A stretch of DNA of 24,451 bases from Odoribacteraceae bacterium (GTDB lineage: Bacteria; Bacteroidota; Bacteroidia; Bacteroidales; Marinifilaceae), in assembly GCA_031279175.1 (NCBI GenBank), contig JAITJA010000139.1, positions 1 to 24,451 of the forward strand, read 5' to 3'. Shown piece by piece: positions 6,928-15,500 of the stretch. Position 1 is the stretch's first letter, and each line of letters starts with the position of its first letter. The notes below the pieces were generated by a model. It did no database searches, was not told the DNA's origin, and saw only the letters and a program-made list of their open reading frames with translations. Made by a program: the position numbers and the translations under genes.

Positions 6928-7959
6928 ATGGAGTTCAAAGCAAAGGATATCGCGGCTTTATTACATGGGATTGTAGAGGGTGATCCGGAAACCGGCGTGA
7001 ATGACGTTTCCAAGATCGAGGAGGGAAGAGCAGGAACGTTAGCCTTTTTGGCAAATCCAAAATACGAAAATCATATCTATTCCACGCGGGCCTCCATCGT
7101 TTTGGTCGACAAAATGTTCGTGCCCGCGAAACCCGTCGCCTGCACGCTGATACGAGTAGACTCCGCGTACGACGCCTTCGCCACCCTACTGCAAATATAC
7201 GACAGCATGACGCCACGCCCCTCCGGCATCGAGCAACCCGCCTACATCAGCGAGGACGCGACGCTGGGAGAAGATCTATACATCGGCGCGTTCGCCTACA
7301 TCGGCAAAAGGGCAAAAATCGGCAACCACGTGAAAATATACCCGCACGCCTACATCGGCGAAGAAGTCAAGATCGGCGACCACACCGTGATCTATTCCGG
7401 CGTGCACCTCTACGCGCGCTGTCGCGTGGGCTCGTCCTGCATCCTCCACTCGGGAGCCGTGATCGGGGCCGACGGCTTCGGCTTCGCGCCGGACGGAAAC
7501 GGGTACAAGAAAATACCGCAAATCGGGAACGTCATCATAGAAGATCATGTCGAAATAGGGGCAAACACCTGCATCGACCGGGCGACAATGGGATCCACGA
7601 TCATCAGGGAAGGCGTGAAACTAGACAACCTGATACAAGTGGCGCACAACGCGATCGTCGGGCGAAACACCGTCATGGCAGCACAAAGCGGCCTGGCAGG
7701 ATCAACAAAAGTAGGCGAACATTGCGTCATCGGCGGGCAAGCCGGCGTCGTCGGGCACGTCACCCTCGCCGACGGCACGCAACTCACCGCGCAATCCGGG
7801 CTCTCCGTCAACACGAAAGCAAACGCGATCATGCGCGGATCACCAGCATTCGATATCGCCAAATACCAACGATGCTACGTCCTCTTCCGTCGCCTGCCCG
7901 AAATACAAGACCAGGTAATAGAACTGGAAAAAAAACTAAAACAATTAAACCAAGTATAG
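6928..7959 (+). CDS. lpxD: UDP-3-O-acylglucosamine N-acyltransferase LpxD
   Basis: Adds the N-linked hydroxyacyl chain, from acyl-ACP, to UDP-3-O-acylglucosamine: third step of lipid A synthesis, cytoplasmic. 343 residues from the chosen start, MEFKAKDIAALLHGIVEGDPE. An in-frame ATG 30 bp upstream (6898) would add 11 residues unlike the family and overlaps the promoter. An N-terminal uridine-binding domain (SKIEEGRAGTLAFLANPKYE) is followed by a left-handed beta-helix of hexapeptide repeats from about residue 105 (IGKRAKIGNHVKIYPHAYIGEEVKIGD), including ADGFGFAPDG, then QVAHNAIVGRNTVMAAQSGLAGST with the catalytic His. A C-terminal helix ends the protein (YVLFRRLPEIQDQVIELEKKLKQL). lpxC–fabZ starts 6 bp later. 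Confidence 0.97.
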   Translation: MEFKAKDIAALLHGIVEGDPETGVNDVSKIEEGRAGTLAFLANPKYENHIYSTRASIVLVDKMFVPAKPVACTLIRVDSAYDAFATLLQIYDSMTPRPSGIEQPAYISEDATLGEDLYIGAFAYIGKRAKIGNHVKIYPHAYIGEEVKIGDHTVIYSGVHLYARCRVGSSCILHSGAVIGADGFGFAPDGNGYKKIPQIGNVIIEDHVEIGANTCIDRATMGSTIIREGVKLDNLIQVAHNAIVGRNTVMAAQSGLAGSTKVGEHCVIGGQAGVVGHVTLADGTQLTAQSGLSVNTKANAIMRGSPAFDIAKYQRCYVLFRRLPEIQDQVIELEKKLKQLNQV

Positions 7960-7965
7960 TTCGAA

Positions 7966-9357
7966 ATGAAACAAAGGACGATCAAAAAAAGCTTCACGCT
8001 AAAAGGAAAAGGCCTGCACAACGGGCAAGAAGTGACCGCCACCTTCCTACCGGCAACAGAAGACTCCGGGTACCGCGTCACGCGAGTAGACCTGGAACAC
8101 CGTCCGGAAATCCCGGCACTCGCCACGCACGCCGTCTTCGCCGAAAGATCCAACTGCCTCGAAAAAGACGGAACACGCGTGTACACGATGGAACACGCCC
8201 TGGCCGCCCTGCATGGCTCGGGCATCGACAACTGCACCATCGAGCTAGACGGGGAAGAATTCCCCATCCTGGACGGGAGCGCGAAACCCTTCGTCGAGAA
8301 AATCGAACAAGCAGGCATCGAAGAACAAAACGCCCCGCGACGCTACCTCGAAATAACAGAACCACTGGAATACACCTCCGGGGACGGGCAAACGCGACTC
8401 ACGCTACTGCCCGACAACGCCTATAACGTGAACGTCATCGTCGCCTACGACTCCCCCTACCTGCCCATGCAATACGCCACCTTCTCGGAAAATGAAACCC
8501 ACTTCGCGAGCGAAATCGCCCCCTGCCGCACCTTCGTCTTCTTGCGAGAAATCGAACCACTATTAAAACAAAACCTGATCAAGGGTGGGGATCTCGACAA
8601 CGCCATCGTGATCATGGACAGGGAAATCTCGCAAGACGAGATGGACCGACTCGCCATCCTGCTGCAGCGCGAATCAATGAAAGTAAAACAAGGCGTGCTC
8701 AACAACCTCACGCTACATTTCGACAACGAACCCGCGCGGCATAAACTACTGGACGTCATCGGGGACCTCGCCCTCTGCGGACGCTTCATCAAGGGACGGG
8801 TCATCGCCGAAAGACCCGGGCACAAGGCCAACACGACAATGGCGCGCAAACTACACAAGCTCGTCCTCGCCGCCGAACGAGAAGACGCCTGCCCCGCCAT
8901 AGACACGACCGCCGAGCCACTCATGGATATTAATCGCATCAAGGGACTCCTGCCTCACCGCCCCCCGTTCCTGCTCGTCGACAAAATCTACGAGGTCACC
9001 GACAAAATCGTCATCGGGTGTAAAAACGTCACCATGAACGAACCCTTCTTCGTCGGGCATTTCCCCGAAGAACCGGTCATGCCGGGAGTACTGCTCGTCG
9101 AGGCCATGGCACAATGCGGGGGAATCCTCGTGCTGAACCAGGTAGAAGACCCCGAGAACTACTCTACCTACTTCCTGCGCATCGACGGGATCAAGTTCCG
9201 GAAAAAAGTCATCCCCGGCGATACCGTCGTTTTCAAACTCGTCACCATCGCGCCAACACGACGCGGAATCGTCACGATGAGAGGATACGCCTTCGTCGGC
9301 AAAAACCTCGTCTGCGAGGGAGAGTTCATGGCCCAAGTTGCAAAAACAAAAAACTAA
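7966..9357 (+). CDS. lpxC-fabZ: Bifunctional LpxC deacetylase / FabZ dehydratase fusion
   Basis: 463 residues in two parts. Residues 1 to about 310 are UDP-3-O-acyl-N-acetylglucosamine deacetylase (LpxC), the zinc-dependent committed step of lipid A synthesis. The zinc ligands are visible: His in TMEHALAALHG (about 76) and His and Asp in RHKLLDVIGDLAL (about 258–262); IAERPGHKANTTMARKL carries the catalytic His. From about 319 (MDINRIKGLLPHRPPFLLVDKI) the protein is 3-hydroxyacyl-ACP dehydratase FabZ, with its catalytic His and Glu in FVGHFPEEPVMPGVLLVEAMAQ. The fusion is characteristic of Bacteroidota, so it is expected and not a sequencing artefact. It couples lipid A synthesis with fatty-acid elongation, two pathways that draw on the same hydroxyacyl-ACP. 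Confidence 0.97.
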   Translation: MKQRTIKKSFTLKGKGLHNGQEVTATFLPATEDSGYRVTRVDLEHRPEIPALATHAVFAERSNCLEKDGTRVYTMEHALAALHGSGIDNCTIELDGEEFPILDGSAKPFVEKIEQAGIEEQNAPRRYLEITEPLEYTSGDGQTRLTLLPDNAYNVNVIVAYDSPYLPMQYATFSENETHFASEIAPCRTFVFLREIEPLLKQNLIKGGDLDNAIVIMDREISQDEMDRLAILLQRESMKVKQGVLNNLTLHFDNEPARHKLLDVIGDLALCGRFIKGRVIAERPGHKANTTMARKLHKLVLAAEREDACPAIDTTAEPLMDINRIKGLLPHRPPFLLVDKIYEVTDKIVIGCKNVTMNEPFFVGHFPEEPVMPGVLLVEAMAQCGGILVLNQVEDPENYSTYFLRIDGIKFRKKVIPGDTVVFKLVTIAPTRRGIVTMRGYAFVGKNLVCEGEFMAQVAKTKN

Positions 9358-9368
9358 TCGTAAACTTG
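9338..9368 (+). promoter_or_regulatory. Possible internal promoter for lpxA
   Basis: TTG (9338–9340), a 20-bp spacer and TAAACTTG (9361–9368) differ from the Bacteroidota consensus at one position. The site straddles the end of lpxC–fabZ and would start transcripts about 50 nt before lpxA. It would explain the otherwise long 66-bp gap within the cluster. Confidence 0.35.
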
Positions 9369-9423
9369 CGCCCTGAATCTGGAAAGAAAACACGCGTAGT
9401 GCAAATAATTTAATGAAAAACGA

Positions 9424-10203
9424 ATGAAACAACCATTAGCCTATGTTCACCCGGAAGCAACCGTCGCGGATAACGTGGTCATCGAACCGTTCGTGACCAT
9501 CGACAAAAACGTGACCATCGAGGCAGGAACGCGAATAGGATCAAACGCGACAATACTCGAGGGCGCGCGTATCGGGAAAAATTGTAACATCTTCCCCGGG
9601 GCCGTGATATCCGCTATACCACAGGACATGAAATTCAGGGGCGAACACTCCATCGCGATCATCGGGGACAACACGACCATCCGGGAATGCGCGACCGTGA
9701 ACCGCGGAACGGCCGCTAAAGGCACCACGCGTATCGGGAACAACTGCTTGATCATGGCATACACCCACGTCGCGCACGATTGCACGATCGGGAACAACTG
9801 CATCATCACCAACGCCTGCCAGCTCGCCGGCGAAGTCGTCGTCGACGATTTCGCCATCCTCGGCGGGATGACCGCCGTGCACCAGTTCGTGCGAATCGGG
9901 CGACACGTGATGATACAAGGCGGATCGCTCATCGGGAAGGACGTACCCCCGTACGTGAAGGCCGGACGACTACCCCTCTCCTACGCCGGCGTGAACTCGA
10001 TCGGCCTGAGAAGAAGAGAGTTCTCGAACGAGAAAATCAACGAAATACAAGATATCTACAGGATCCTCTTCCAGTCCGGGCTCAACAACTCGGACGCCCT
10101 GGAACGCATCGAGGCCGAAATGTCCGCCTCGAAGGAACGGGACGAAATCATCCTCTTTGTCCGGAACAGTAAACGCGGGATCATGAAAGGATACCTCGGA
10201 TAA
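9424..10203 (+). CDS. lpxA: UDP-N-acetylglucosamine O-acyltransferase LpxA
   Basis: First step of lipid A synthesis: transfers a hydroxyacyl chain from ACP to the 3-OH of UDP-GlcNAc. 259 residues, the normal length. Hexapeptide repeats form a left-handed beta-helix over about residues 5–185 (VADNVVIEPFVTIDKNVTIE, IGSNATILEGARIGKNCNIFPG). AISAIPQDMKFRGE and TIRECATVNRGT are LpxA signatures, and the catalytic His lies in MAYTHVAHDC (about 115–120). LAGEVVVDDFAILGGMTAVHQFVRIG and the PYVKAGRLPLSYAGVNSIGLRRR stretch lead to the helical C-terminal domain. It follows lpxC–fabZ after 66 bp and is followed by a strong terminator, ending the lpx unit. Confidence 0.97.
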   Translation: MKQPLAYVHPEATVADNVVIEPFVTIDKNVTIEAGTRIGSNATILEGARIGKNCNIFPGAVISAIPQDMKFRGEHSIAIIGDNTTIRECATVNRGTAAKGTTRIGNNCLIMAYTHVAHDCTIGNNCIITNACQLAGEVVVDDFAILGGMTAVHQFVRIGRHVMIQGGSLIGKDVPPYVKAGRLPLSYAGVNSIGLRRREFSNEKINEIQDIYRILFQSGLNNSDALERIEAEMSASKERDEIILFVRNSKRGIMKGYLG

Positions 10204-10249
10204 CACCCGGTAGCCTTCCCTCCCCCGGTAAAATATAAACAATTGCTAT

Positions 10250-10268
10250 CGCGGGCTTACAACCCGCG
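10250..10268. repeat. Short GC hairpin after lpxA
   Basis: CGCGGG (10250–10255) and CCCGCG (10263–10268) form a 6-bp stem with a CTTACAA loop, 46 bp after lpxA and 10 bp ahead of the main terminator. It has no T-run of its own and may reinforce termination or protect the mRNA end. Confidence 0.4.
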
Positions 10269-10278
10269 TCCCTTCCCC

Positions 10279-10313
10279 TTCACCGTCCCCCCCGGGACGG
10301 TGAATTATTTTAT
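10279..10313 (+). terminator. Strong rho-independent terminator of the lpx cluster
   Basis: TTCACCGTCCC (10279–10289) pairs perfectly with GGGACGGTGAA (10294–10304) around a CCCC loop, and TTATTTTAT follows directly. The 11-bp stem and T-rich tail make this the clearest terminator in the window. It insulates lpxA from the sigma-factor locus. Confidence 0.85.
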
Positions 10314-10345
10314 ATCTCCCGTCGACGTACCTGCATTTACCCCAG

Positions 10346-10370
10346 ATCACGTGATTGTAGTTGACTACAA
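10346..10370. promoter_or_regulatory. Two adjacent operator-like palindromes
   Basis: ATCACGTGAT (10346–10355) is a perfect 10-bp palindrome. It abuts TTGTAGT / ACTACAA (10355–10361 and 10364–10370), a perfect 7-bp inverted repeat with a 2-bp centre. Such a close pair resembles dimeric regulator binding sites. They lie between the lpx terminator and the 21-bp repeat, far (over 300 bp) from the sigma gene, so any role is speculative. Confidence 0.3.
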
Positions 10371-10390
10371 CAACAATGGGAATCGATAAC

Positions 10391-10544
10391 GGTAGGACAG
10401 GGAACGGGGAGCACGGGAGGTAGGACGGGGAGCACGGGAGGTAGAACGGGGAGAACGGGAAGTGGGACGGGGAGAACGGGAGGTAGGACGGGGAGAACGG
10501 GAGGTAGGACGGGGAGACCGGGAGGGTGCACGGGGAGAACGGGA
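10391..10544. repeat. 21-bp purine-rich tandem repeat, non-coding
   Basis: A 28-bp first unit (10391–10418) is followed by six 21-bp units at 10419, 10440, 10461, 10482, 10503 and 10524. Each contains a core like ACGGGGAGAACGGGA, preceded by GGTAGG or a close variant. Copies differ at only a few positions. The plus strand is nearly all purine. Open frames cross it on both strands only because the period is a multiple of three and the sequence lacks stops; the peptides (such as repeating SPSYLPF on the minus strand) resemble no known protein. The repeat fills the gap between the lpx terminator and the sigma gene. Confidence 0.85.
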
Positions 10545-10626
10545 GGGGGAGCAGAGAAAGACGCGGTGGCGTGCGAAGGGCAGCGGGTGGCGAGCGAGAG
10601 GGAGGGGGCAGCGGGGCAGGGAGGGG
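10511..10626 (+). other. Two G-quadruplex-forming motifs upstream of the sigma gene
   Basis: Positions 10511–10549 have seven runs of three to five G separated by 1–5 nt (GGGG, GGG, GGG, GGGG, GGG, GGGGG with short spacers). Positions 10600–10626 have GGG, GGGGG, GGGG, GGG and GGGG with loops of 1–4 nt. Both satisfy the usual G3+N1-7 pattern on the coding strand, 59–174 bp before the sigma ATG. The motif is seen directly; folding and function are untested. Confidence 0.6.
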
Positions 10627-10670
10627 CGTTGTCGTGTTCCCCGTCCCGCGCGGAATCCGGAAAAATCGCG

Positions 10671-10678
10671 TACATTTG
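10671..10678 (+). promoter_or_regulatory. Minus-7-like element right before the sigma gene
   Basis: TACATTTG matches the Bacteroidota minus-7 consensus TAnnTTTG, but no TTG stands 19–23 bp upstream. It ends 6 bp before the ATG at 10685, so a transcript from it would have almost no leader. It could be a leaderless promoter or a chance match. Confidence 0.35.
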
Positions 10679-10684
10679 CTCGCC

Positions 10685-11260
10685 ATGAAAAACGACCGAG
10701 ACGATAGAAACCCGGGGGACGGGGATGACAAGGAACGGTTCGAGAAACTCTTTAGAACCTACTACGCGGCGCTGTGCGACTACGCCCACGCGATCCTCGG
10801 CGACTTCGACGAGGCCGAAGACGTGGTACAAGAGATCTTCGCGCGGCTCTGGGACGGGAAAGAAGATAAAACAATCCAGGTGGCAGCGAAATCATACCTC
10901 TACACGTCCACGCGCCACATGGCATTAAACGTCTTGAAACACAAGGCCGTGATGCAACGAAACAACCCGCTGCTTGTCGATTTTATCGAGATCGTGCAAC
11001 AAGAAGGATACTCGGAAGAAGAAGAACTGAAGATCGAGAAAATGACCCGGGTCATGGAAAACCTGCCGCCCAAATGCCGGGAAATCTTCACGATGAGCTG
11101 TCTCGAGGGAAAAAGTTACAAGGAAATCGCGCTCGAGACAGGCATCTCCGTCAACACCGTCAAGTTTCACGTCAAACACGCGTACAAGGCCATTCACGCG
11201 GTCGTGCTCCCCCCCGTTGACCCCATTTTGCTGCTGCTGGCAATAAAAAACCGATTCTGA
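10685..11260 (+). CDS. ECF-like RNA polymerase sigma-70 factor (Bacteroidota type)
   Basis: 191 residues from MKNDRDDRNPGDGDD. Region 2 (about 18–85) has the FRTYYAALCDYAHAILGDFDEAEDVVQEIFARLW pattern for core binding and minus-10 recognition. Region 4 (about 130–180) has LPPKCREIFTMSCLEGKSYKEIALETGISVNTVKFHVKHAYKAI, the helix-turn-helix that reads the minus-35 element. No region 1.1 or 3, as expected for the ECF group. This is the Bacteroidota expansion type that pairs with FecR anti-sigma factors and SusC transporters. The reading frame stays open upstream to 10526, but that part is repeat-derived and unlike any sigma N-terminus, so the ATG at 10685 is chosen. The anti-sigma gene follows after 43 bp. 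Confidence 0.92.
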   Translation: MKNDRDDRNPGDGDDKERFEKLFRTYYAALCDYAHAILGDFDEAEDVVQEIFARLWDGKEDKTIQVAAKSYLYTSTRHMALNVLKHKAVMQRNNPLLVDFIEIVQQEGYSEEEELKIEKMTRVMENLPPKCREIFTMSCLEGKSYKEIALETGISVNTVKFHVKHAYKAIHAVVLPPVDPILLLLAIKNRF

Positions 11261-11303
11261 CCTACCCTTTTTCCACCCCTTGTTGTCTTAAGGGGAAAAA
11301 ACC

Positions 11304-12431
11304 ATGAACAATTTTCCTGAACAATCCTGGGAATGGCTCGCCGGCCTGTGGCAACACGGGCAACGACGGGCAAGCGCGCCGCCGGAGATGACGCCGGGGG
11401 AGCGGGATGCCATGTTGCGCGAGCAATTTCTCGCGAGGCAAGCCGCGAGACGGGGCGCGAGGCACTTCTATGACACTGAACGGGCCTGGAAACGCGTCAC
11501 CGGGAGGCGGGCGCGTCAGCGCGCGCGCTGGATATCAAGCGTCGCGGCGGCGGTAGTGCTGGCCGCCCTCTTCCTCGTGCCGCGCCCGGGCGAAGAGTTG
11601 CCCGTCGCGACCATCGCTCCCGGCACGGCAAAAGCGGAACTGTGGTTGGCCGGCGGGGAGGTCATCTCGCTGGAGAGCCACGGGGCAGATAACCGCTGGC
11701 AAGCCAGGGGGATCGTGCTCGATAACGACACCGCGACGGGCCGGTTGCGGTACGAGGCGACGGGGGATGGCGACGGGAACGCGCCGCGGTACAACACGTT
11801 ACGCGTGCCGCGGGGAGGCGAGTACCAGCTGGACCTTCCCGACGGGACGCGCGTCTGGATCAACTCCAGGTCGTCCGTGCGTTTCCCGGAGCGCTTCGGC
11901 GCCGTCTCCCGGGAGATCTACCTGCAAGGCGAGGCCTACTTCGCGGTGGCGCGTGATGATCGCGTCCCGTTCCGCGTGCGTTCCGGCGACCAGGTCATCA
12001 CCGTGACGGGCACGAGTTTCAACGTGAGCGCGTACGATGATGACGACGTGTGGCGCGCGACGCTCGTGGAGGGGACGATACGCGTGGAAGAAAACGGCCG
12101 GGAGGTGACGTTACGTCCCTCCGAGCAATACGTGCTGGAGCGGTCGCGGGACGAGCGGCGGGTGGAGCGCGTGGAAGCCGCGTTATACACCTCGTGGATC
12201 GACGGGCGGTTCTATTTCAAGGCCTTTACCTTCGAGGAACTCGCGCGCAAGCTCGAGCGCTGGTACGATTTCCGGATGATTTACGCGGACGAGTCCGTCA
12301 AGGGCAGGCGGTTCACGGGATTCGTGAACAAGCACGAGCCGATAGAACACGCGCTCTCGTTGCTAGAAATGACGACAGACATACAGTTTCAGGTGGTAGA
12401 CAAGACCATTACCGCGAAACGGGCAAAATAA
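11304..12431 (+). CDS. FecR-family anti-sigma factor / signal transducer
   Basis: 375 residues. A cytoplasmic N-terminal part (1 to about 72) that would hold the sigma factor is rich in Arg. A single membrane segment lies at about 75–92 (WISSVAAAVVLAALFLVP). The periplasmic part contains the FecR domain (about 162–275: LRVPRGGEYQLDLPDGTRVWINSRSSVRFP, EIYLQGEAYFAVA, TVTGTSFNVSAY, TLVEGTIRVEENGREVTLRPSEQYVL), then a DUF4974-type C-terminal domain (about 300–375: FYFKAFTFEELARKLERWYDFRMIY) that should contact the STN domain of SusC. The gene sits between its sigma factor and its transporter, the standard layout. The substrate signal relayed here is unknown. Confidence 0.94.
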   Translation: MNNFPEQSWEWLAGLWQHGQRRASAPPEMTPGERDAMLREQFLARQAARRGARHFYDTERAWKRVTGRRARQRARWISSVAAAVVLAALFLVPRPGEELPVATIAPGTAKAELWLAGGEVISLESHGADNRWQARGIVLDNDTATGRLRYEATGDGDGNAPRYNTLRVPRGGEYQLDLPDGTRVWINSRSSVRFPERFGAVSREIYLQGEAYFAVARDDRVPFRVRSGDQVITVTGTSFNVSAYDDDDVWRATLVEGTIRVEENGREVTLRPSEQYVLERSRDERRVERVEAALYTSWIDGRFYFKAFTFEELARKLERWYDFRMIYADESVKGRRFTGFVNKHEPIEHALSLLEMTTDIQFQVVDKTITAKRAK

Positions 12432-12437
12432 AAGGCA

Positions 12438-12457
12438 GCGGGAGCAATTGTTCCCGC
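12438..12457 (+). terminator. Palindromic hairpin between fecR and susC
   Basis: GCGGGA (12438–12443) pairs with TCCCGC (12452–12457), and the inner bases extend the stem through a G·T and a C·G pair around an AATT loop. It starts 6 bp after the fecR stop. No T-run follows, so it may be a weak terminator, an attenuator or a processing site separating regulator and transporter mRNA levels. Confidence 0.4.
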
Positions 12458-12547
12458 CACCTCGACAATCAATAATGTCTTGAAACGCGTCACTTGGCAG
12501 TAATCGTGGCAAGACAAGTATTAACACTTAGATCTAATTACAAAAGT

Positions 12548-15500
12548 ATGAAAAGAAATGATTCAGCAAAACGATCCTGCATCCCGCGCGGGATAAAGAA
12601 ATGGTTAATGATGACCAGACTTTCCTGTTTTTTGTTTTTCGCTGGCATCTTGCACGTCCACGGGCACGCGCAGAACGAGAGAATCACCCTCGAGCGAAAT
12701 TCCATGACACTGGAACAACTCTTTGGCGCTATCACGCGGCAATTGCAGTACGATTTCTTCTACAGCGACGACGAGGTAGACACGCGCAAGGAGATCACCC
12801 TCCCCCGCGAGGAGCGACGCGTGGACGAGCTGTTGCGCGTAGTGCTCGATCCCCACCTCGGGTTCAAGTTTATTGACAAAACGATCGTGATCACGCCTCT
12901 CCCCCAGCAACGCGAGGCGTTCGTGGACACGATTAGCGGCGTTGTCAAGCGCGGCGACGAGCCGTTGCCCGGCGTGAACGTCCGCCTGAAAGGCAGCTCG
13001 ACCGTCGGGACGGCCACGGACGCGGGAGGACACTTCCGGCTCTACATCCCGCGCGGCGGGCGGCAAGCGCTGCTCTTCTCGTTCATCGGCATGATGACCA
13101 AGGAGATCACCGTCACCGGTAGCGGCACGTTGGTCGTGACCCTCGAGGAGGTCGTCGAGGAGATGGGCGAGGTGGTGGTGATGGGCATGTTCAACCGGCG
13201 AGCGGAGAGCTTTACCGGCGCCACCGTCACCTTTAAACAAGAAGACCTCAAGCGAGTAGGCAACCAAAACCTGCTTTTTAGCCTCAAGAACCTCGACCCC
13301 TCGTTTATCATACAGGAGAACCTCGAGTTCGGCAGCGACCCGAACCACCTCCCCGAGATCACGATGCGCGGGCAGACCAGCATCCCCGTGGACATCGAGG
13401 GCGAGTACCGGGGCAACCTCAACCAGCCGCTCTTCATCCTCGATGGCTTCGAGACCACGCTGGAGACGGTGTTCGACCTGGACATGAACAAGATCTCGAG
13501 CGTCACCCTGCTGAAAGACGCCTCCGCGAAAGCGATCTACGGGTCGAAGGCGGCCAACGGCGTGGTGGTGATCGAGACGATCCTGCCGCGATCCGGTAAC
13601 CTCCAACTCTCTTACAACGGGAGCGCCGACATCGAGGCGCCCGACCTGAGTAGCTATAACCTCGCTAACGCCGCCGAGAAACTGCAAGCCGAGTGGCTCT
13701 CCGGGAAATACCAGGCGGCAGGAGGAAACTCCCAGGCCTCCGCGCTGGAAGCGTATTACGCGCTCCAGAAGGAGGTCGCGCGCGGCGTGGACACCTACTG
13801 GCTCTCGCGCCCCCTCCGCGTGGGCGTCGGGCAAAAGCACGCCGTCAACTTCACGGGCGGAACCAGCGACACGCGTTATTCCGTCAATGTCAGCCTCGGG
13901 GAGACGAGGGGCATCATGATCGGTTCGGGGCGGCAAACCCTCTCGGGAAACCTGATGCTCTCCTACCTGTTCGAGTCGATCAGCGTCAGGAATAACCTCA
14001 CCGTTAGCGTCAACAAGGGGAGAAACTCCCTCCACGGCTCCTTTTCCACCTACGCCAACATGAATCCTTACTGGCGCGTCAAGGACGAGCAGGGGAATCT
14101 CATCAAACAATACGATTATAGCCACTATAACCCGCTGTATAACGCCACGCTCGGCGGGAAAGACGAGACCTCGTACACGACAATCACCGAAAACCTGTAC
14201 GTCGAGTGGACTCCCCGCGAGAGCCTGCGATTGACCGGGAGACTCGGCGTGAACAAGTCCGTTAACGACGCGGAACGCTTCCTGCCCGCCGACCATACCT
14301 CCTTCGCGAATGTCTCCCCCTTCTCTGACGCGTACGCCGACCGCGGGCAATACGACGCCAGCAACGGGAAATCTCTCAACATGAACGCCGAGCTGGGCGT
14401 TGCCTACTCCATCCGGGTGAACAAGCATACCTTGTATAGCAACGCCGTCTGGAAAATCAACACCGGCGAGACGCAGACCGTGAGCACCTCCGTCGTCGGC
14501 TTCCCGTCCGACAAGATGAATTTCATCTCGCTCGGGAACAGGTACAACGGGGAGAAACCCGGTGGCTCCGAGGGCATCTCCCGCGCCATAGACCTCGTCG
14601 CGTCGGCCAACTATTCCTTCGACAACCGCTATTTCACCGACCTCTCCTACACCGGCTCGGCCTCCTCGCGCTTCGGGGCGAATAACCGGTGGGGACACTT
14701 CTGGTCTGTTGGCGTCGGCTGGAATATCCACAACGAATCCTTCCTCCGCGACGTCGAATTTATCAATAACTTCAGGCTACGCGGCTCCATCGGGTATACC
14801 GGCTCGCAGGAGTTTGACCCCTACCAGGCCATCTCCTCCTACCAGTATTATACCGGGAAATCCTACGACGGGGCGCTCGGGAATTACCTCCTCGGCATGG
14901 CCAACAACAAGCTCAAGTGGCAGCAACAACGCGATCGAAACCTCGGCATAGACATCACCCTCTTCAATCGCCTCTCCGCGCGGGTCGAGCTCTATTCCAA
15001 TATCACCGAAGACCTCCTCACCGACGTGTCGCTCGCCCCCTCCACCGGCTTCCCCACGTACAAGGAGAACATCGGCGAGAAGATGAATCGCGGCTACGAG
15101 CTGAATGTCCAGTGGAAAGTATACGCCAACCCCGCCCGGCGCGTCGTCATTAACCTCTTCGCCGGCGTCGCGCACAATAGCGATAAACTCGTGAAGATCT
15201 CCGAGGCGTTGCAGAAAATCAACGAGACGCAGGACGCCAAATTCGACTCCTTCTCTAACGTGCAGCGCAAGCCGCTCGTCCGCTTCGAGGAGGGGAAGAG
15301 CACCACCGGCATCTGGGTCGTCCCCTCCTCGGGCATTGACCCCGTCACCGGGAAGGAGGTCTTCATCAAGAGAGACGGGGCGTTCACGGATGTCTGGTCG
15401 GCTGAAGACCAGCAGGTCATGGGCAACTCGCAAGCCTCCGTCACCGGGAACGCCGGGGCGTATTTCTCCTGGCGCGGCCTGTCGTTGAACCTCTCCTTCA

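Noticed and set aside
7966..9357. LpxC–FabZ fusion as a novel gene fusion or assembly error
   Set aside because: This fusion is well known in Bacteroidota, and both halves carry intact active-site motifs.
10391..10544. CRISPR array
   Set aside because: The 21-bp units are directly adjacent with no spacers, and no cas gene is nearby. The same applies to 24331–24435.
10246..10831. Open frames across the 21-bp repeat on both strands, including an upstream extension of the sigma protein from 10526
   Set aside because: The repeat lacks stop codons and has a period divisible by three, so frames stay open without selection. The encoded peptides are low-complexity and not sigma-like.
12494..12547. 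TTG start for the SusC gene
   Set aside because: It would add 18 residues ahead of a normal basic signal-peptide start, and an ATG at 12548 gives the typical SusC N-terminus.
12605..14731. 708-codon open frame on the minus strand
   Set aside because: It lies wholly opposite the SusC gene and its product has no recognisable domain. It arises from the C/G-ending codon bias of the real gene. The same holds for 14777–15739, 16595–18148 and 19121–19759 on the minus strand.
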